Assembly: GCA_022316685.1 (NCBI GenBank)
Contig: JAKJHU010000659.1
Coordinates: 62,001-126,000 of the forward strand
Reading direction: 5' to 3'
Source of the DNA: Progne subis subis
Lineage: Eukaryota > Chordata > Aves > Passeriformes > Hirundinidae
Length of the DNA stretch: 64,000 nucleotides
Shown: positions 33,986-44,865 of the stretch, piece after piece
How positions within the stretch are numbered: position 1 is the first letter of the stretch
Layout of the letters: every line of letters begins with the position of its first letter
Translations under genes and position numbers: made by a program
Notes under the pieces: generated by a model
Seen by the model: only the letters and a program-made list of their open reading frames with translations
The model's database searches: none
What the model was told of the DNA's origin: nothing

Positions 33986-36900
33986 CATCATCAACTCTCA
34001 GAAATACCAGAATAAGATTCTTTAACACTAATTAGCTATATAAGAGGGTATAATTTATTCATGAGGTCTAGTGAGGTATAACTCCTAACCTTACATGGAC
34101 ATGTAATTCTACCAGTGTGTTGCTTATATACAGTCACTAAATGCATATTTCTGTGTAGACATTTCCATAAAACCCATGCCTAATTCCCAGATGCACTCCT
34201 TGTTTTTTCCATCACTGCACTCTTGAGCCAGATGTCTTCTTGTCTTTCAACCATCCTTGCTGAGAAAGCAGGCCCTGTATGCATTGTTCCTGTGCTAGAA
34301 GTCCACGGGCAGGGGAGAAATGGAATGAACCTTTTGGTATCAAGCCCAAGGCTTTGTGTGGTGCCAAGACAGAGGCAGGCAGGACGCAGAGCTGTCAGCA
34401 AAGGAAGGGGCCAGCGAGGTGGGGCAGCCGGGGATGACGACAGCCTGCAGGGACAGAGGCGCAGGGCATGGACACCGTAGGACAGCCTGGGCTGGAGAGG
34501 GCACAGGCATGGGCAGCAGCTGAAAGGCCCTGACACAGCCAACTCCTGCAGCACTTGGGCCATGGCTGCTGGCCCTGGGCCTGAGCCATGAGCAGGAGAC
34601 AAGGGACCCTGGCAGGCCTGGGGCCTCATTGCCTCCTTGTCCCTGCTCAGCAGCCTGGCAGGGGCCGCCCCATGGTGCTGCCCTTGGCATTGCACATCCC
34701 CACATCCCAGTGTCCTGGGAAGAGCCCTGAGCACTGAGGGAGGGACAGGATCTGCCTTGGCAGGGGCTGGGGCTCAGGCCTTGGCCCTTAGCATTCCTGA
34801 AGCACATGCAGGTTTGCTCAGCATCAGAGACACCTTTGCCTTGTTTGTCCCCACCTGTCATCACTGCCTGCAGTGTTCTGCTCCAACTGGAACTTGGGGA
34901 CACTTTCAGAGTCATGTCCCTCAGTGGGACCCATTAAAGTATCAAGAAACTTTGGAGTTTCAAACTCTGAGTTATTGAAAATTTTTTAAACACTCTCCAG
35001 GTCTGACATAACTGTAAACAACAAAGCCCCAAGAGACTCATTAAAATCCTTGTGCTGTGTCTGTGCTGCTGTGCTGGGCTGGGCTTCTGGCACAGAGGCA
35101 GCTCCTGGCAAGCAAGAGGAGCTTCAAAAAGACATTTCTCCTGAGGAGCGGCTCCTCTCCCAGCCCAGCAGGGCAGAGGACACTGCCTGCAGATGCATGA
35201 GAGCAGTGAAGCAGAAAGAAGCTTAAAGGAGCTGGAAGGACAATTCTGAGATTATTCACGGAGAAATCTTCACACCTTTTGAAAATTCTGAACTTCTTCA
35301 TGGAGAAATCTTCACCACTCCTGACACAGTCAGTCCTCTGGCTGCAGGGATCTCCTCAAGCTGACCCAGGACAGGACTGACATGACTGTAAGGATGGCTC
35401 TGCTGCCCTTTCTGCTTTGGGGGAGGATGTGCTCCAGAGCGGGGCTGCCCTGGGCACCTGTCAGAGGGACAGGGCAGGACGGCTCCTGCTGCCAGGGACG
35501 GCTGCAGGGGCTGAAGCTGGGGCTGCAGCCAGGGGTGCCCAGGGCTGTCGTGCAGAGCAGCTCCTGCAGCCCTGGAGGGCTCTTGGCCAGGCCAGGGCAT
35601 CTGCCACCTGCCAGGGGCAGCTCTCAGCCTGCCTGGGAGCTCCCATGATGGTGGAGGGGAGCTGTGGGTGCCAGGAGTGACTTCTGCCAGGGCAGGTCCT
35701 GCTGCTGTGGAGAGGGTGCTGTGTGGGCCAGGGCTGCTCAGAGCTCCAGCTCATGCCCAGGTCATTTCTGAGGGGATTTCATGAGCTCATTCAGGGTAGG
35801 AGTTTCTCGCTTGAGTCTCTTCTTTCCTGAATCTCTGCTCTCACTTTTCCCTGGCTCAGCTTGCTGGCAATGGAAACTCATCTGTGCAGGGCAGAACAGG
35901 GACTGAGGCTCTTAAAACATGACACAATTTCCCTGGGACCCTCAGCAAGTGCCTCCAGCTCCCCAGCCTCCAGATCCATGCAGCATCCCCTTTCCATGGT
36001 GCCCAGGCCTGGGGGAGCTGTTCTTTAATCCCTGCAGCCCCGAGCAGCTGCAGGGCAGAGCTGGCCCAGGGGCTGGGCTGGGCTCTGGCAGCACTGGCAG
36101 GGAAGGAGCCCGGGGCCACAGGAACAGCTCGGGCTGGGACAGCTCCAGCAGCAGAGGCGTGGGCAGGGAGGGAGGGAGGCAGTGCTGAGGGAAGCCCTGC
36201 TGCAGGGGAGATGTGGCCCCTGCCGGCCCTGCCCTGCAGGGCACACACTGCCCTGAGCAGCACAGCTCTTGTGTCCCCTCGCAGCCAGCACAGCCCTCAG
36301 CCCGGGGGCTCGGGGCCCTCAGTCCCCTCCTGGGCCGGCAGAGCAGCCGCAGAGATGAAGGGCATCTCTCCTGCCATGTGCCCATTCCCTGCTGACCAAG
36401 GCCTGAGGGCCACTGTCCTGCACTGCTGCTGCCTGCCAGGGGCTGGGCAGGGCTGGGCAGGGAAAGGCTTTTCCTCAGGGCCCAGCTCTCTCTCTCCTTG
36501 CCTTGCCCAGGTGCTCCTGGCATTGCTGACAGGCTCTCTGGGAATGGCAGTTCCAGTTGCAGGCTCAGGCCCAGCCCTTGGGCTCCTCCTGTGCAGGCCT
36601 GAGCACAGCAATGGGGTGTCCCAGCTCCCTCTGCCCTGGGGAGCTCTGGGCAGGGCAGGCTGGGAATGAGCCCACTCTCCCTGACTTTGGGAAAGGCAGG
36701 AGCCACTTTGTGTGCCAGGGATCCCTCTGCTCTCAGCAGTGTCTCCTGGCTTTCCAGGGTAACACGGGAGTGCAGCTCAGAAAGGTGCAAGTCCATGGCA
36801 GCTGAGAACAGGAGAGAGGGCGAGAGCAGCTCCCCTCAGTCTGCACGAAGGCTCAGATAATCCTCCTGCCTCACTGGACTCTCCGTTCTCCCCAGGTGCA

Positions 36901-37273
36901 GCAGAATCTCTTGTTCTGCCTCCTGCAATCCCCATCCCTTCACCCTGGCAGCTCCTGTGCCTTAGAGGCAGATTCTTTGTCCAAGTTCAAACACCAGGAC
37001 AGGCCCCTGCCCTCACTGATCCCCTGCACTGACTGGGGGTCAGGGCTCAGTCCCAGGTGTCCCTGCAGGACCAGGTCTGCCTCTTCACTGAATATTGGCC
37101 AGCAGCAATCTCCAGCAACCAAGATGAAGGAAGTTCTGCTAGATGTAGACAAAAGGGTGGTATTTATTGCAGGGATAGTCTGTCAGAAAGGGTTTTGACT
37201 ATTCATTGAGGAAATTCTCCCCTCAAATTTCACTCTCCTTCCTCCTACAGGTTGAAACAGCCAGACATAGCAA
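33986..37273. other. Unassigned DNA upstream of the olfactory receptor pseudogene
   Basis: Bases 33,986-34,220 are AT-rich. Bases 34,330-34,800 and 35,340-36,700 are GC-rich with frames open on both strands. Bases 34,905-34,960 resemble the 150-bp tandem repeat at 23.9 kb. The stretch at 35,920-36,200 ('ttctttaatccctgcagccc', 'gaacagctcgggctgggac') looks like the region usually found upstream of amplified avian OR14-like genes. That is an inference from recognition. No exon is claimed. Confidence 0.45.
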
Positions 37274-38207
37274 ATGTCCAACAGCAGCTCCATCAGCCAC
37301 TTCCTCCTGGTTCCATTGGCACACACGCGGCAGCTGCAGCTCCTGCACTTCTGCCTCTTCCTGGGCATCTCCCTGGCTGTCCTCCTGGCCAACGGCCTCA
37401 TCATCAGCGCCGTAGCCTGCGGCCACCTCCTGCACACGCCCATGTTCTCTTCCTGCTCAACCTGGCCCTCACACGACCTGGGCTCCATCCTCACCACTGT
37501 CCCCAAAGCCATGCACAATTCCCACTGGGACACCAGGGCCATCTCCTACACAGGATGTGCTGCTCAGGTCTTTTTCTTTGCCTTTTTTATATCAGCAGAA
37601 TTTGCATTTCTCACCACCATGTGTTATGACTGCTACGTGTCCCATCTGCAAAACCCCTGCACTACGGGACCCTCCTGGGCAGCAGAGCTTGTGCCCACAT
37701 GGCAGCAGCTGCCTGGGCCAGTGCCTTTCTCTATGCTCTGCTTCACACAGCCAATACATTTTCCCTGCCCCTGTGCCATGGCAATGCCCTGGGTCAGTTC
37801 TTCTGTGAAATCCCACACATCCTCAAGCTCTCCTGCTCCAAATCCTACTTCAGGGAACTTGGGCTCTTATTTCTTAGTGCTCTTTGGTATTTGGCTGTTT
37901 TGTGTTCATTGTTTTCTCCTATGTGCAGATTTCAGGGCCGTGCTGAGGATCCCCTCTGAGCAGGGACAGCACAAAGCCTTTTCCACCTACCTCCCTCACC
38001 TGGCTGTGGTCTCCCTGTTCCTCAGCAACTGCTGTTTTTTGCCAACCTGACGCCCCCCTCCATCTCCTCGCCAGCCCTGGATCTGTCACTGTCAGTTCTG
38101 TACTCGGTGGTGCCTCCAGCCCTGAACCCCCTCATCTACAGCCTGAGGAACCAGGAGCTCAAGGCTGCAGTGTGGACACTGATCACTGGGCAATTTCAGA
38201 AACATTA
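37274..38207 (+). pseudogene. Olfactory receptor pseudogene (avian OR14-like family)
   Basis: A single-exon seven-transmembrane odorant receptor begins MSNSSSISHFLL (start at 37,274, an N-glycosylation NSS at the N-terminus) and ends with PALNPLIYSLRNQE and a stop at 38,207, a usual receptor length. A GLIISAV helix-1 segment and HTPMF are present. The MAYDRYV-like motif reads MCYDCYV, so the Arg of the DRY motif is Cys. One base is missing after HTPMF (about 37,446) and one is gained about 30 bp later, restoring frame. Two insertions follow at about 37,643-37,655, one deletion at about 37,931, and another shift near 38,030. ORs act in olfactory neuron cilia; this copy cannot make one. The family is strongly expanded in birds. 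Confidence 0.92.
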
Positions 38208-38529
38208 AACTGATGGTCAGCTTCAGCAAGTCACGTGTATAAAAAGTCACTTTTGATAGCACTTTTTGGTTATGTGGTCGAGTGGTTTTTCTTGTTTTTG
38301 TTTTCAACGGTGTTCACAAAGCAAGGGCGTTGTGTCCTTTCTTGTTTTGTTTTTTCTCTATTTTTACTGTGGCTCCAGAGTAAGTCAATGAGGAGCTCTG
38401 CTCTCAGTGGCTTTAAATGAACTAAAGGATGTCCCAGCAATGTTTTCATTGAGATCCTCCTTTTGTTCCCTTCTCTGGAGCTGTAGCAGCAATATTTTGG
38501 TGCAGAGCTGGGGGCAGGTCAGTGTCGGC

Positions 38530-40050
38530 ACAGCAGCTCTGCTCCTGCTGGCCACACCATTCCTGATCCAGGCCAGGTGCCATTGGCCTTCTTGGCCACC
38601 TGGGCACACTGCTGGCTCATGTCCAGCCTGCTGTCCGTCAGTGCCCCAGGTCCCTTTCTACCTGGCCGCTCTCCAGCCACTCTGTCCCCAGCCTGTAGCA
38701 CTGCAGGGGTTGTTGAGGCCAAAGTGCAGGACCTGGCCTTTGGTCTTGTTAAACCTCCCACTGTTGGATTTGGGCCCTGGATCCAGCCTGTCCAGGTCCC
38801 TGTGCAGAGCCCTCCTACCCTCCAGCAGCTCCACACTCACACCCAGCTTGGTGTCATCTGCAAATTCGCTGATGGTGGACTCAGTCCCCTCATTCAGATC
38901 ATCAATGCAGATATTGAAATCCACGCTGGCTGGGTCTGATCCCTCGGCCATCCTGTGGGTGCCCTGTGATGGCTCTCAAGGTGATCTGTTCCAGGACCTT
39001 GCTGTGCACCGAGGTCAGGCTGACAGGCCTGGAGTTCCCCAGATCCTCCTTCCAGCCCTTCTTGGGGATGGGCTCACATTGGCACCTCCAGTCCTCTGAG
39101 ACCTCCCTGCAGAGCCAGGACTGATGAGAAATGATGGAGAGCAGCTTGGTGAGCTCATCCACCAGCTGCCTCATCCCCCTAGGATGGATCTCATCTGCTC
39201 CCAGAGACACCTGTGAGCATCTGAGGGGCTCAGCAGGTCAACAGCTGCTTCCTCCTGGATTCCAGGATGGCTGTTCTGCTCCCTGGGCCCATCTACCAGC
39301 TCAGGAGAACACTTGTCCTGAGGATAACCTGTTCTGATTGTTGAAAAATGAGACAAACAAGGTGTTAAGCAGCTCAGCCTTTTCCTTATCTCTAGTTACT
39401 ATATTCCTCACAGCATCCAATAAAAGCTAAAGGTTCTCCTTATCCTATGTTGCTATAAATTTATTTGTGGCAACATTTTAATTTTTCAGAAAACTGGCCA
39501 GGTTAAATTTTAACTGATCTTTCACCTCTCTAATTTTCTTTCCCATGACCTAACAACATCCTTAAACATTTCCTGAATTGCCTGACTTTCTGTCTGAGGT
39601 GTTGCAGCTTTTTTTTTTTTTTTTTTCCCCCTTGACTTCCCACAAAAGTACCATGGACTGCCAGGCCCATCATTTTCCTCACTGGCTCATCTTTTGGCAC
39701 ACCAGGACAGGATGCTCCTCTCCCCTTAAGATTCCTTTCTTGAAGTGTGTCCATCCTTCCTGGGCTCTCCTATTTTTAAGGGCTGTTTCTCCTAAAAAAA
39801 ATCAGTACCTGATTCAGTACTCCCCAAATCTGCATCCTAGAGAGGCCAAAGTCTGCCCTCGATAATTTCAGTGTAGATGTTTTGTTGATGCCTTTCCTTC
39901 TTTCCCAGATTTTGGAAAGTTGATTATTTCATGGTCACTGCATCCCAGGCAGCCTCAGTCCATCACACCTCCCACCAGCCCTTCTCTGTTTGTGAACAGC
40001 ATCAGACAGAGCTTTCCTTGGCAGTGGGAGTGTTACCAACAATTTGGTAA
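38530..40050 (-). mobile_element. CR1 LINE fragment, copy 2
   Basis: Minus-strand CR1 ORF2. From right to left it has the endonuclease-like region (about 39,480-40,050), the segment before the RT (39,171-39,356), RT with 'GWKEDLGNSRPVSLTSV' (about 39,030-39,080), an internal deletion near 38,945, and the catalytic FADD (38,853-38,864) with downstream RT. A poly(T) run lies at 39,609-39,626. The part from 39,036 onward equals the fragment at the window's left edge. Broken by stops. Confidence 0.8.
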
Positions 40051-40415
40051 AATAAAAAACTCCTTAACACCAATGTAGCATTTAGAAGCAGCGTTGTTTA
40101 TTTGGCTGGATGGATGGGGGAACAGCTCCTCCCAAAGCCGTGCGTGCTGAGTACAGGAAAGTTTCTGTTTATATTCCCTATTTTGCATACATATTAACTG
40201 CCTGTCCTGGACTAAACATACCTATGATAATAATTTCCCTGAAATCATTTGCATATTTCCACTCCCCTTTTGCATGCACTCTTCTGTCCTGGGGGTCTCT
40301 CTGGTGGTCCCTGGTGCTCACAGACCCCAATGTTCCAGTCAGCCTGGCTGAGCTGGCAGGACACTGAGGCTGGTGAATTTCCAGTTCCCCTTCTTACACA
40401 ATGGGCATGGTGTGG

Positions 40416-41060
40416 TGTCTTGGTTTGAAAAAGACAGTTGTCTGCTAAGGAGAGGCAAGCCTCCGGGTTATTATAATTTAAAAGATTTAAAAAAAACTTT
40501 CGGTCAGAGCTATAGGGAAAAGGAATAACAGTCCTTTACTAGTAAATATAACAGGACAGACAAACAACAACAGCACTTATAATAACAGTAAAACAGAACC
40601 AAGAACCCTGAGGGCAAACGGTGGCAAAGTCCGTCGCTGATGGCTGCAAGCTGGAAGCGATGGATTGTCCTCAGCAGGCAGGGGGTGTGCCCCGGCAGGC
40701 AAAGTGGGCAGTGCCGAAGAACCCGCAGCGGCTGGACCCCGGGCTGACCCAAAATCCAGCAGGGTAACGAAGAAACTCAGAATTCCTGGGCGCTCTAACA
40801 GATGATAGAATTCCCAGGACCAAACTCCTCCGTTAGCTGTGGACTCCAGGCAGCCACCCGTAGTCCGACCGTCCTCCCCGGGAAAGCTGAGAGAAGTGAG
40901 GCCACCCCCCCAGCTCTCTCCGGAGCCTCCTCCCTTCCCCAAAACCAAGTGATCAACTTCTTTTGTCAGGTTAAGCACCGCTTAAACTGCCCCTACTTAA
41001 AATCTAGCAACTCATGGCGGGGGGGGGGAAAAATTCTACAGGAGAACTTAACCCTCAACA
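40416..41060 (-). mobile_element. Solo LTR with perfect 5-bp target duplication, copy 2 only
   Basis: A 645-bp element beginning TGTCTTGG and ending CCCTCAACA, flanked by TGTGG on both sides (40,411-40,415 and 41,061-41,065). Copy 1 has the empty site with one TGTGG at 1,360-1,364. Read on the minus strand it starts TGTTGAGGG and ends CCAAGACA, the usual orientation of this songbird LTR type. The 5-bp duplication suits ERVL/ERV3. It inserted after the segmental duplication, or was lost cleanly from copy 1, which is less likely. Confidence 0.92.
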
Positions 41061-41129
41061 TGTGGTTTCCATGGGCCAGTGGTTTTGGAGAATGAGCATT
41101 GTGTTAGCTCACCAGGTGTAGACCATTTA

Positions 41130-41331
41130 TCATCAGGTAACATGAGGTCACAGAGTGGGCTATGACATCACAGAGGAGGCTATGTGAGGTCATGGAGCAG
41201 CTAGTATATCATAGGCCATTTCTGTGACATCACAGAGCCATCTCTGACATCACAGGGCAGAGGTCTGACATCATAGAGCTGGCTGTGATGTTACAGAGTG
41301 GCTGTGTGTAGTCACTGGGTTGGTCATTCCA
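41130..41331. repeat. Degenerate array of TGACATCA-type motifs, copy 2
   Basis: Partner of 1,437-1,690, shorter, with four exact TGACATCA sites and related sequence between them. Confidence 0.7.
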
Positions 41332-44300
41332 CCCCACCCCCACTCAACAGTTTCCACTCCCATGAAGTCCAGTGCTGTTCATGCTGAGCAGGGTCCCCTT
41401 GTCCCCCCCATGGTCCACCTGGAGCCACAGCCTCCACCAAAGGATGTTCCACAGGATCAACCCCAGAGCCTGACACAGGGACAAGGGGCTGGGCTGTGTG
41501 ACCAGGGCATCAAGGACGTGCATGATCCAGGTCACTGTGGCTTGAGTTGGGTTCCCCAGGGCAGGAAAGATGTCTGGCAGCTGCAGCACGGGTTAGGGAA
41601 GGGCTCCAAGGTGGGGCTGGAGCCCTTTGGCTGTGAGCAGAGGCTGAGGGAGCTGGGCTTGTCCAGCCCCGAGCAGGGAAGGCTGAGGGGCTCCTCATGC
41701 CAGCCTGGCAGTGCCACCGAGGAGGTGATGGAGAGCACAGAGCCAGGCTCTTCACTGGGGGCCTGGTGGGAGACAAAAGACAATGATATAGGGTGAAAGA
41801 GGGGAGCTTCAGCCAGGACAGAAGGAAACCTTTGTTCCCATGGGCTCAGCCAGATGCTGAGATGCTGCCATCTCCCTGTCCTTTGGGATTTTCCAATCCA
41901 GACCAAATCAAGCCTTGAACCACTTGGTCTGGCCCAGTTTCTGACCGCTTGGGCTGCTGACTTGCTGAAGGTCCTTTCCAATTCAGCTCTCTAATGATCC
42001 TGGGACAGTGCTGCTCCCTGTTTTACACTGGAGCACAGCAGATGGGACAGGAGCCCTGCAGGGCTGTGCAGGTCCTGCAGCTTGCGAGGTGCACGAGCAC
42101 ATCTTCATCAGCTGGGTCATTTGAGCACTTCTAAGAAATGCCAAAGTTTTCCCACCAGGAGACACCAGGAATTTCCTGGAACTGTTATGATGGCAGGAGA
42201 AGGAATCCTCATCCTCCCCTCTGTTTGTGTTACTGGCTGGATTTCTGTTTTTCATGGGGCTGTTCATTCCCTTGGTTTCGTTGGCTAGCAATAAATGAAC
42301 ATCCCTCTGTGTCCTCAGGCAGCTCCTTCTGCAAGGAAAGCAGGTGGGAGTTGGTGCCAAGGAGCTGAAAGCTGCAGGTGCAGCCTGGAGAGGAGGAAGC
42401 TCAGATTGGCACAAGGCTGCTCTGAGTCCCAGGGGCTGGAGGAGGGAAATGGTGGGGTGGGGGCTGGGGAAAAGTGATTGATTATCAGCCATGAAGGGTC
42501 ATATTGATTTTCATATCTATTCAGAGTGCACCAGGAGTTTCTGGGCATCAATATCAAGTGGAGATTGCTGATATCAATCTATAAACAGGAAAACAAAACT
42601 AAACAGGACAAAAAAATCTCTCTGCATTTTTCAAAGACAGAGTGTATCCTCTTTGAACATACTTCAATAATCTGTCTAAGTAACCACATAAGAATTGAAG
42701 ACTTGAAATTAAATTATTCCCAGAGGCTTGTCTTTTTTAGGGTGTTTTGAAATATTAATGAGCCTTTGGCACTGAATTCCTGAACTGAAGAACTGAGACT
42801 GAGCAAGCCTCTGGAGAGCTAAAATTCATCAGGGAACCTCCAAGCTGCTGAGTATCCATGCTCAGCAGAGCAGAGGAATCTATTCTAAATAGATTCTAAT
42901 AGATTGCTCAGCAGAGCAATCTATTTAAATTGAATACATTCCAGGGGTTTCTGGAGAGCAAGCCTCTGGAGAACTAAAATTCATCAGGGAACCTCCAAGC
43001 TGCTGAGTATCCATGTTCAGCAGAGCAAAGGAATCTATTCCAAATAGATTCTAATAGATTGCTCAGTAGAGCAATCTATTTAAATTGAATACATTCCAGG
43101 GGTTTCCACCTGCTAAAGGACTATAAGCTCACGTGCAGGCACAGGGGCTCCATGGTGGCATCTGAGGGGTCTCTGGGCTCCTGAAGATGTTTGGCCACAC
43201 TCATTCACAGGGGCTCCATGGTGACATCCCAGGGGTCCTTAATCTTCCCAAGGGTCATGAGGTGACAGACAGTCACAGGGCTGCACAGTGACAACAGCGG
43301 TGTCTCTACGCTGCCAAGGAGCCAATTTGTCCCAGGCAGTGGCAGGAGTCCAGTGGTGACATCCCTGTGCTCCTAAAGAACAGTGAGGTCAAAGACACTC
43401 ACAGGGGCTCCATGGGGACATCCCAGGAGTGTCCAGGCTGCCAAAGAGCCGGGATGTCACAGACATTCACAGGGGTTCCTGTCATGGGCAGAGTGGGAGC
43501 TTGAGGCAAAATTTATTAAACAAGTTCCTGTTGGGTCACAAGGTGCAGAAAGGACCCCCAACACCCCAATCATACCCCCAAGCTCCCCAAACCAGGCTTT
43601 ACAAACTCTTTCTGTGAGAGGATCCTGGGACTTACTGGATCCAATCCCAGCCCCAGACTTTATTAAAGATTTCTGTGTAAAGGATGATACAGGTGGAATT
43701 GAACCTTTGTACAACTTTGTCCCACAACAATAAGGATGGCAAACCAGAAGTATTTGTGTACATATAGATATGACTGATTATGATCATGGTTAGACAGAAA
43801 GGTCTTAATCAGAATTACCTACTCCATAGGGTAGGAGCTGTAACACCGATTTTAATATAGTGCTCTAGGAAGCAATTTTGAAGCAATTGTATTAAAGCAA
43901 AACCTGTTATTAAGTAGAGATGGGTGTCTCTCCCTCAGACCAATGATCCTGGGCAAATCTCAGCCTCAGGCAGTGACTTTGAGGGTGTCTCCACTCCAGG
44001 GAGGAATCTCCATACCCCACCAAGAAGGGAATTGTCAGGAGGTGCTGCAGTTAAAATTTGGGGCAGGGCCCTTCTAGTCTGAAGTGCTGCCCTGTCAGTC
44101 AGATGTGGCCAGGCTGTGCCAGCTCAGCAGCTCTGCAGAAGCTCTCAGTGGTGTCACTTGGTTGTTCCTTTCTCTGGGAATTTTTCCAGCTCTGCCACAG
44201 CTTCAGCTCCCTCTCAGGACGCTGGACTTGGGGATGGAGGAGTCAGGCTGCTTTCAGCATTATTCACCCCAAAAGAACCATGAACCTTCTCCTTCATTTC

Positions 44301-44717
44301 CCACTGGGGACTTTGAAAACAGAGCCTTGTTGGAGTTGTCTGAGCCCATTGCAGGCAGAGCCTCCTGCTCCAGCAGGAACTGCCTTTCCTGTGCCATGGC
44401 CAGGCCGGTCCCGCTGCAGGAAAAGCCCCAGGCCAGCCCCAACACAGTGAAGGCCTCAGGGCACAAGTGCAGAGTGCTGGGAGCTGTGCCAGGAGAGCCT
44501 GGGACACCAAAGGCACCTTGGCAGCAGCAGCTCCCTGCAGGCCATGGCCAGAAGCCTCCCTTGGCAACCCGGCCTGGTGGCCACCACTGCAGAGCTGCTG
44601 GGGCAGGGGCTGATTTCTGCCTGGGCTCTGCCCCAGCCCACAGAGTGTGAGCTCAGCCCTGACTCGGGCACTGCCCTTGTGCCTGGGCCCTGCAAAGCCT
44701 AAAGGTCACCTGTGCCA
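41332..44717. other. Unassigned intergenic DNA, copy 2
   Basis: Partner of 1,691-4,917. No gene recognised. It contains the 155-bp local duplication listed separately, a degenerate repeat at about 43,135-43,480, and GC-rich open frames at 44,050-44,700. Confidence 0.55.
42801..43110. repeat. 155-bp tandem duplication with perfect inverted repeats, copy 2
   Basis: Two adjacent units start 'gagcaagcctctggaga' at 42,801 and 42,956 and differ at a few bases. Each contains a 10-bp perfect inverted repeat, TAGATTGCTC and GAGCAATCTA, around a 4-base loop (AGCA or AGTA), next to a second palindromic stretch 'aatctattctaaatagatt'. Copy 1 has one short version (about 3,178-3,280) without the AT-rich palindromic part. 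Confidence 0.88.
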
Positions 44718-44865
44718 CTCTGGTGCCCATCCCTGGATCTGACACTGTCACTTCTGTACTCGCTGGTGCCTCCAACACTGAACCCCCTCATCTAGAGCCT
44801 GAGGAACCAGGAGCGTGAGGATGCCCTGAGGAACATGACCACTCTGAGCTTTTTAGAAACAATCA
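44718..44865 (+). pseudogene. Olfactory receptor 3' fragment, copy 2
   Basis: Partner of 4,918-5,060. It encodes the same C-terminal OR motif with the same in-frame TAG in place of the NPLIY tyrosine. It is followed by about 780 bp that copy 1 has lost. Confidence 0.85.
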
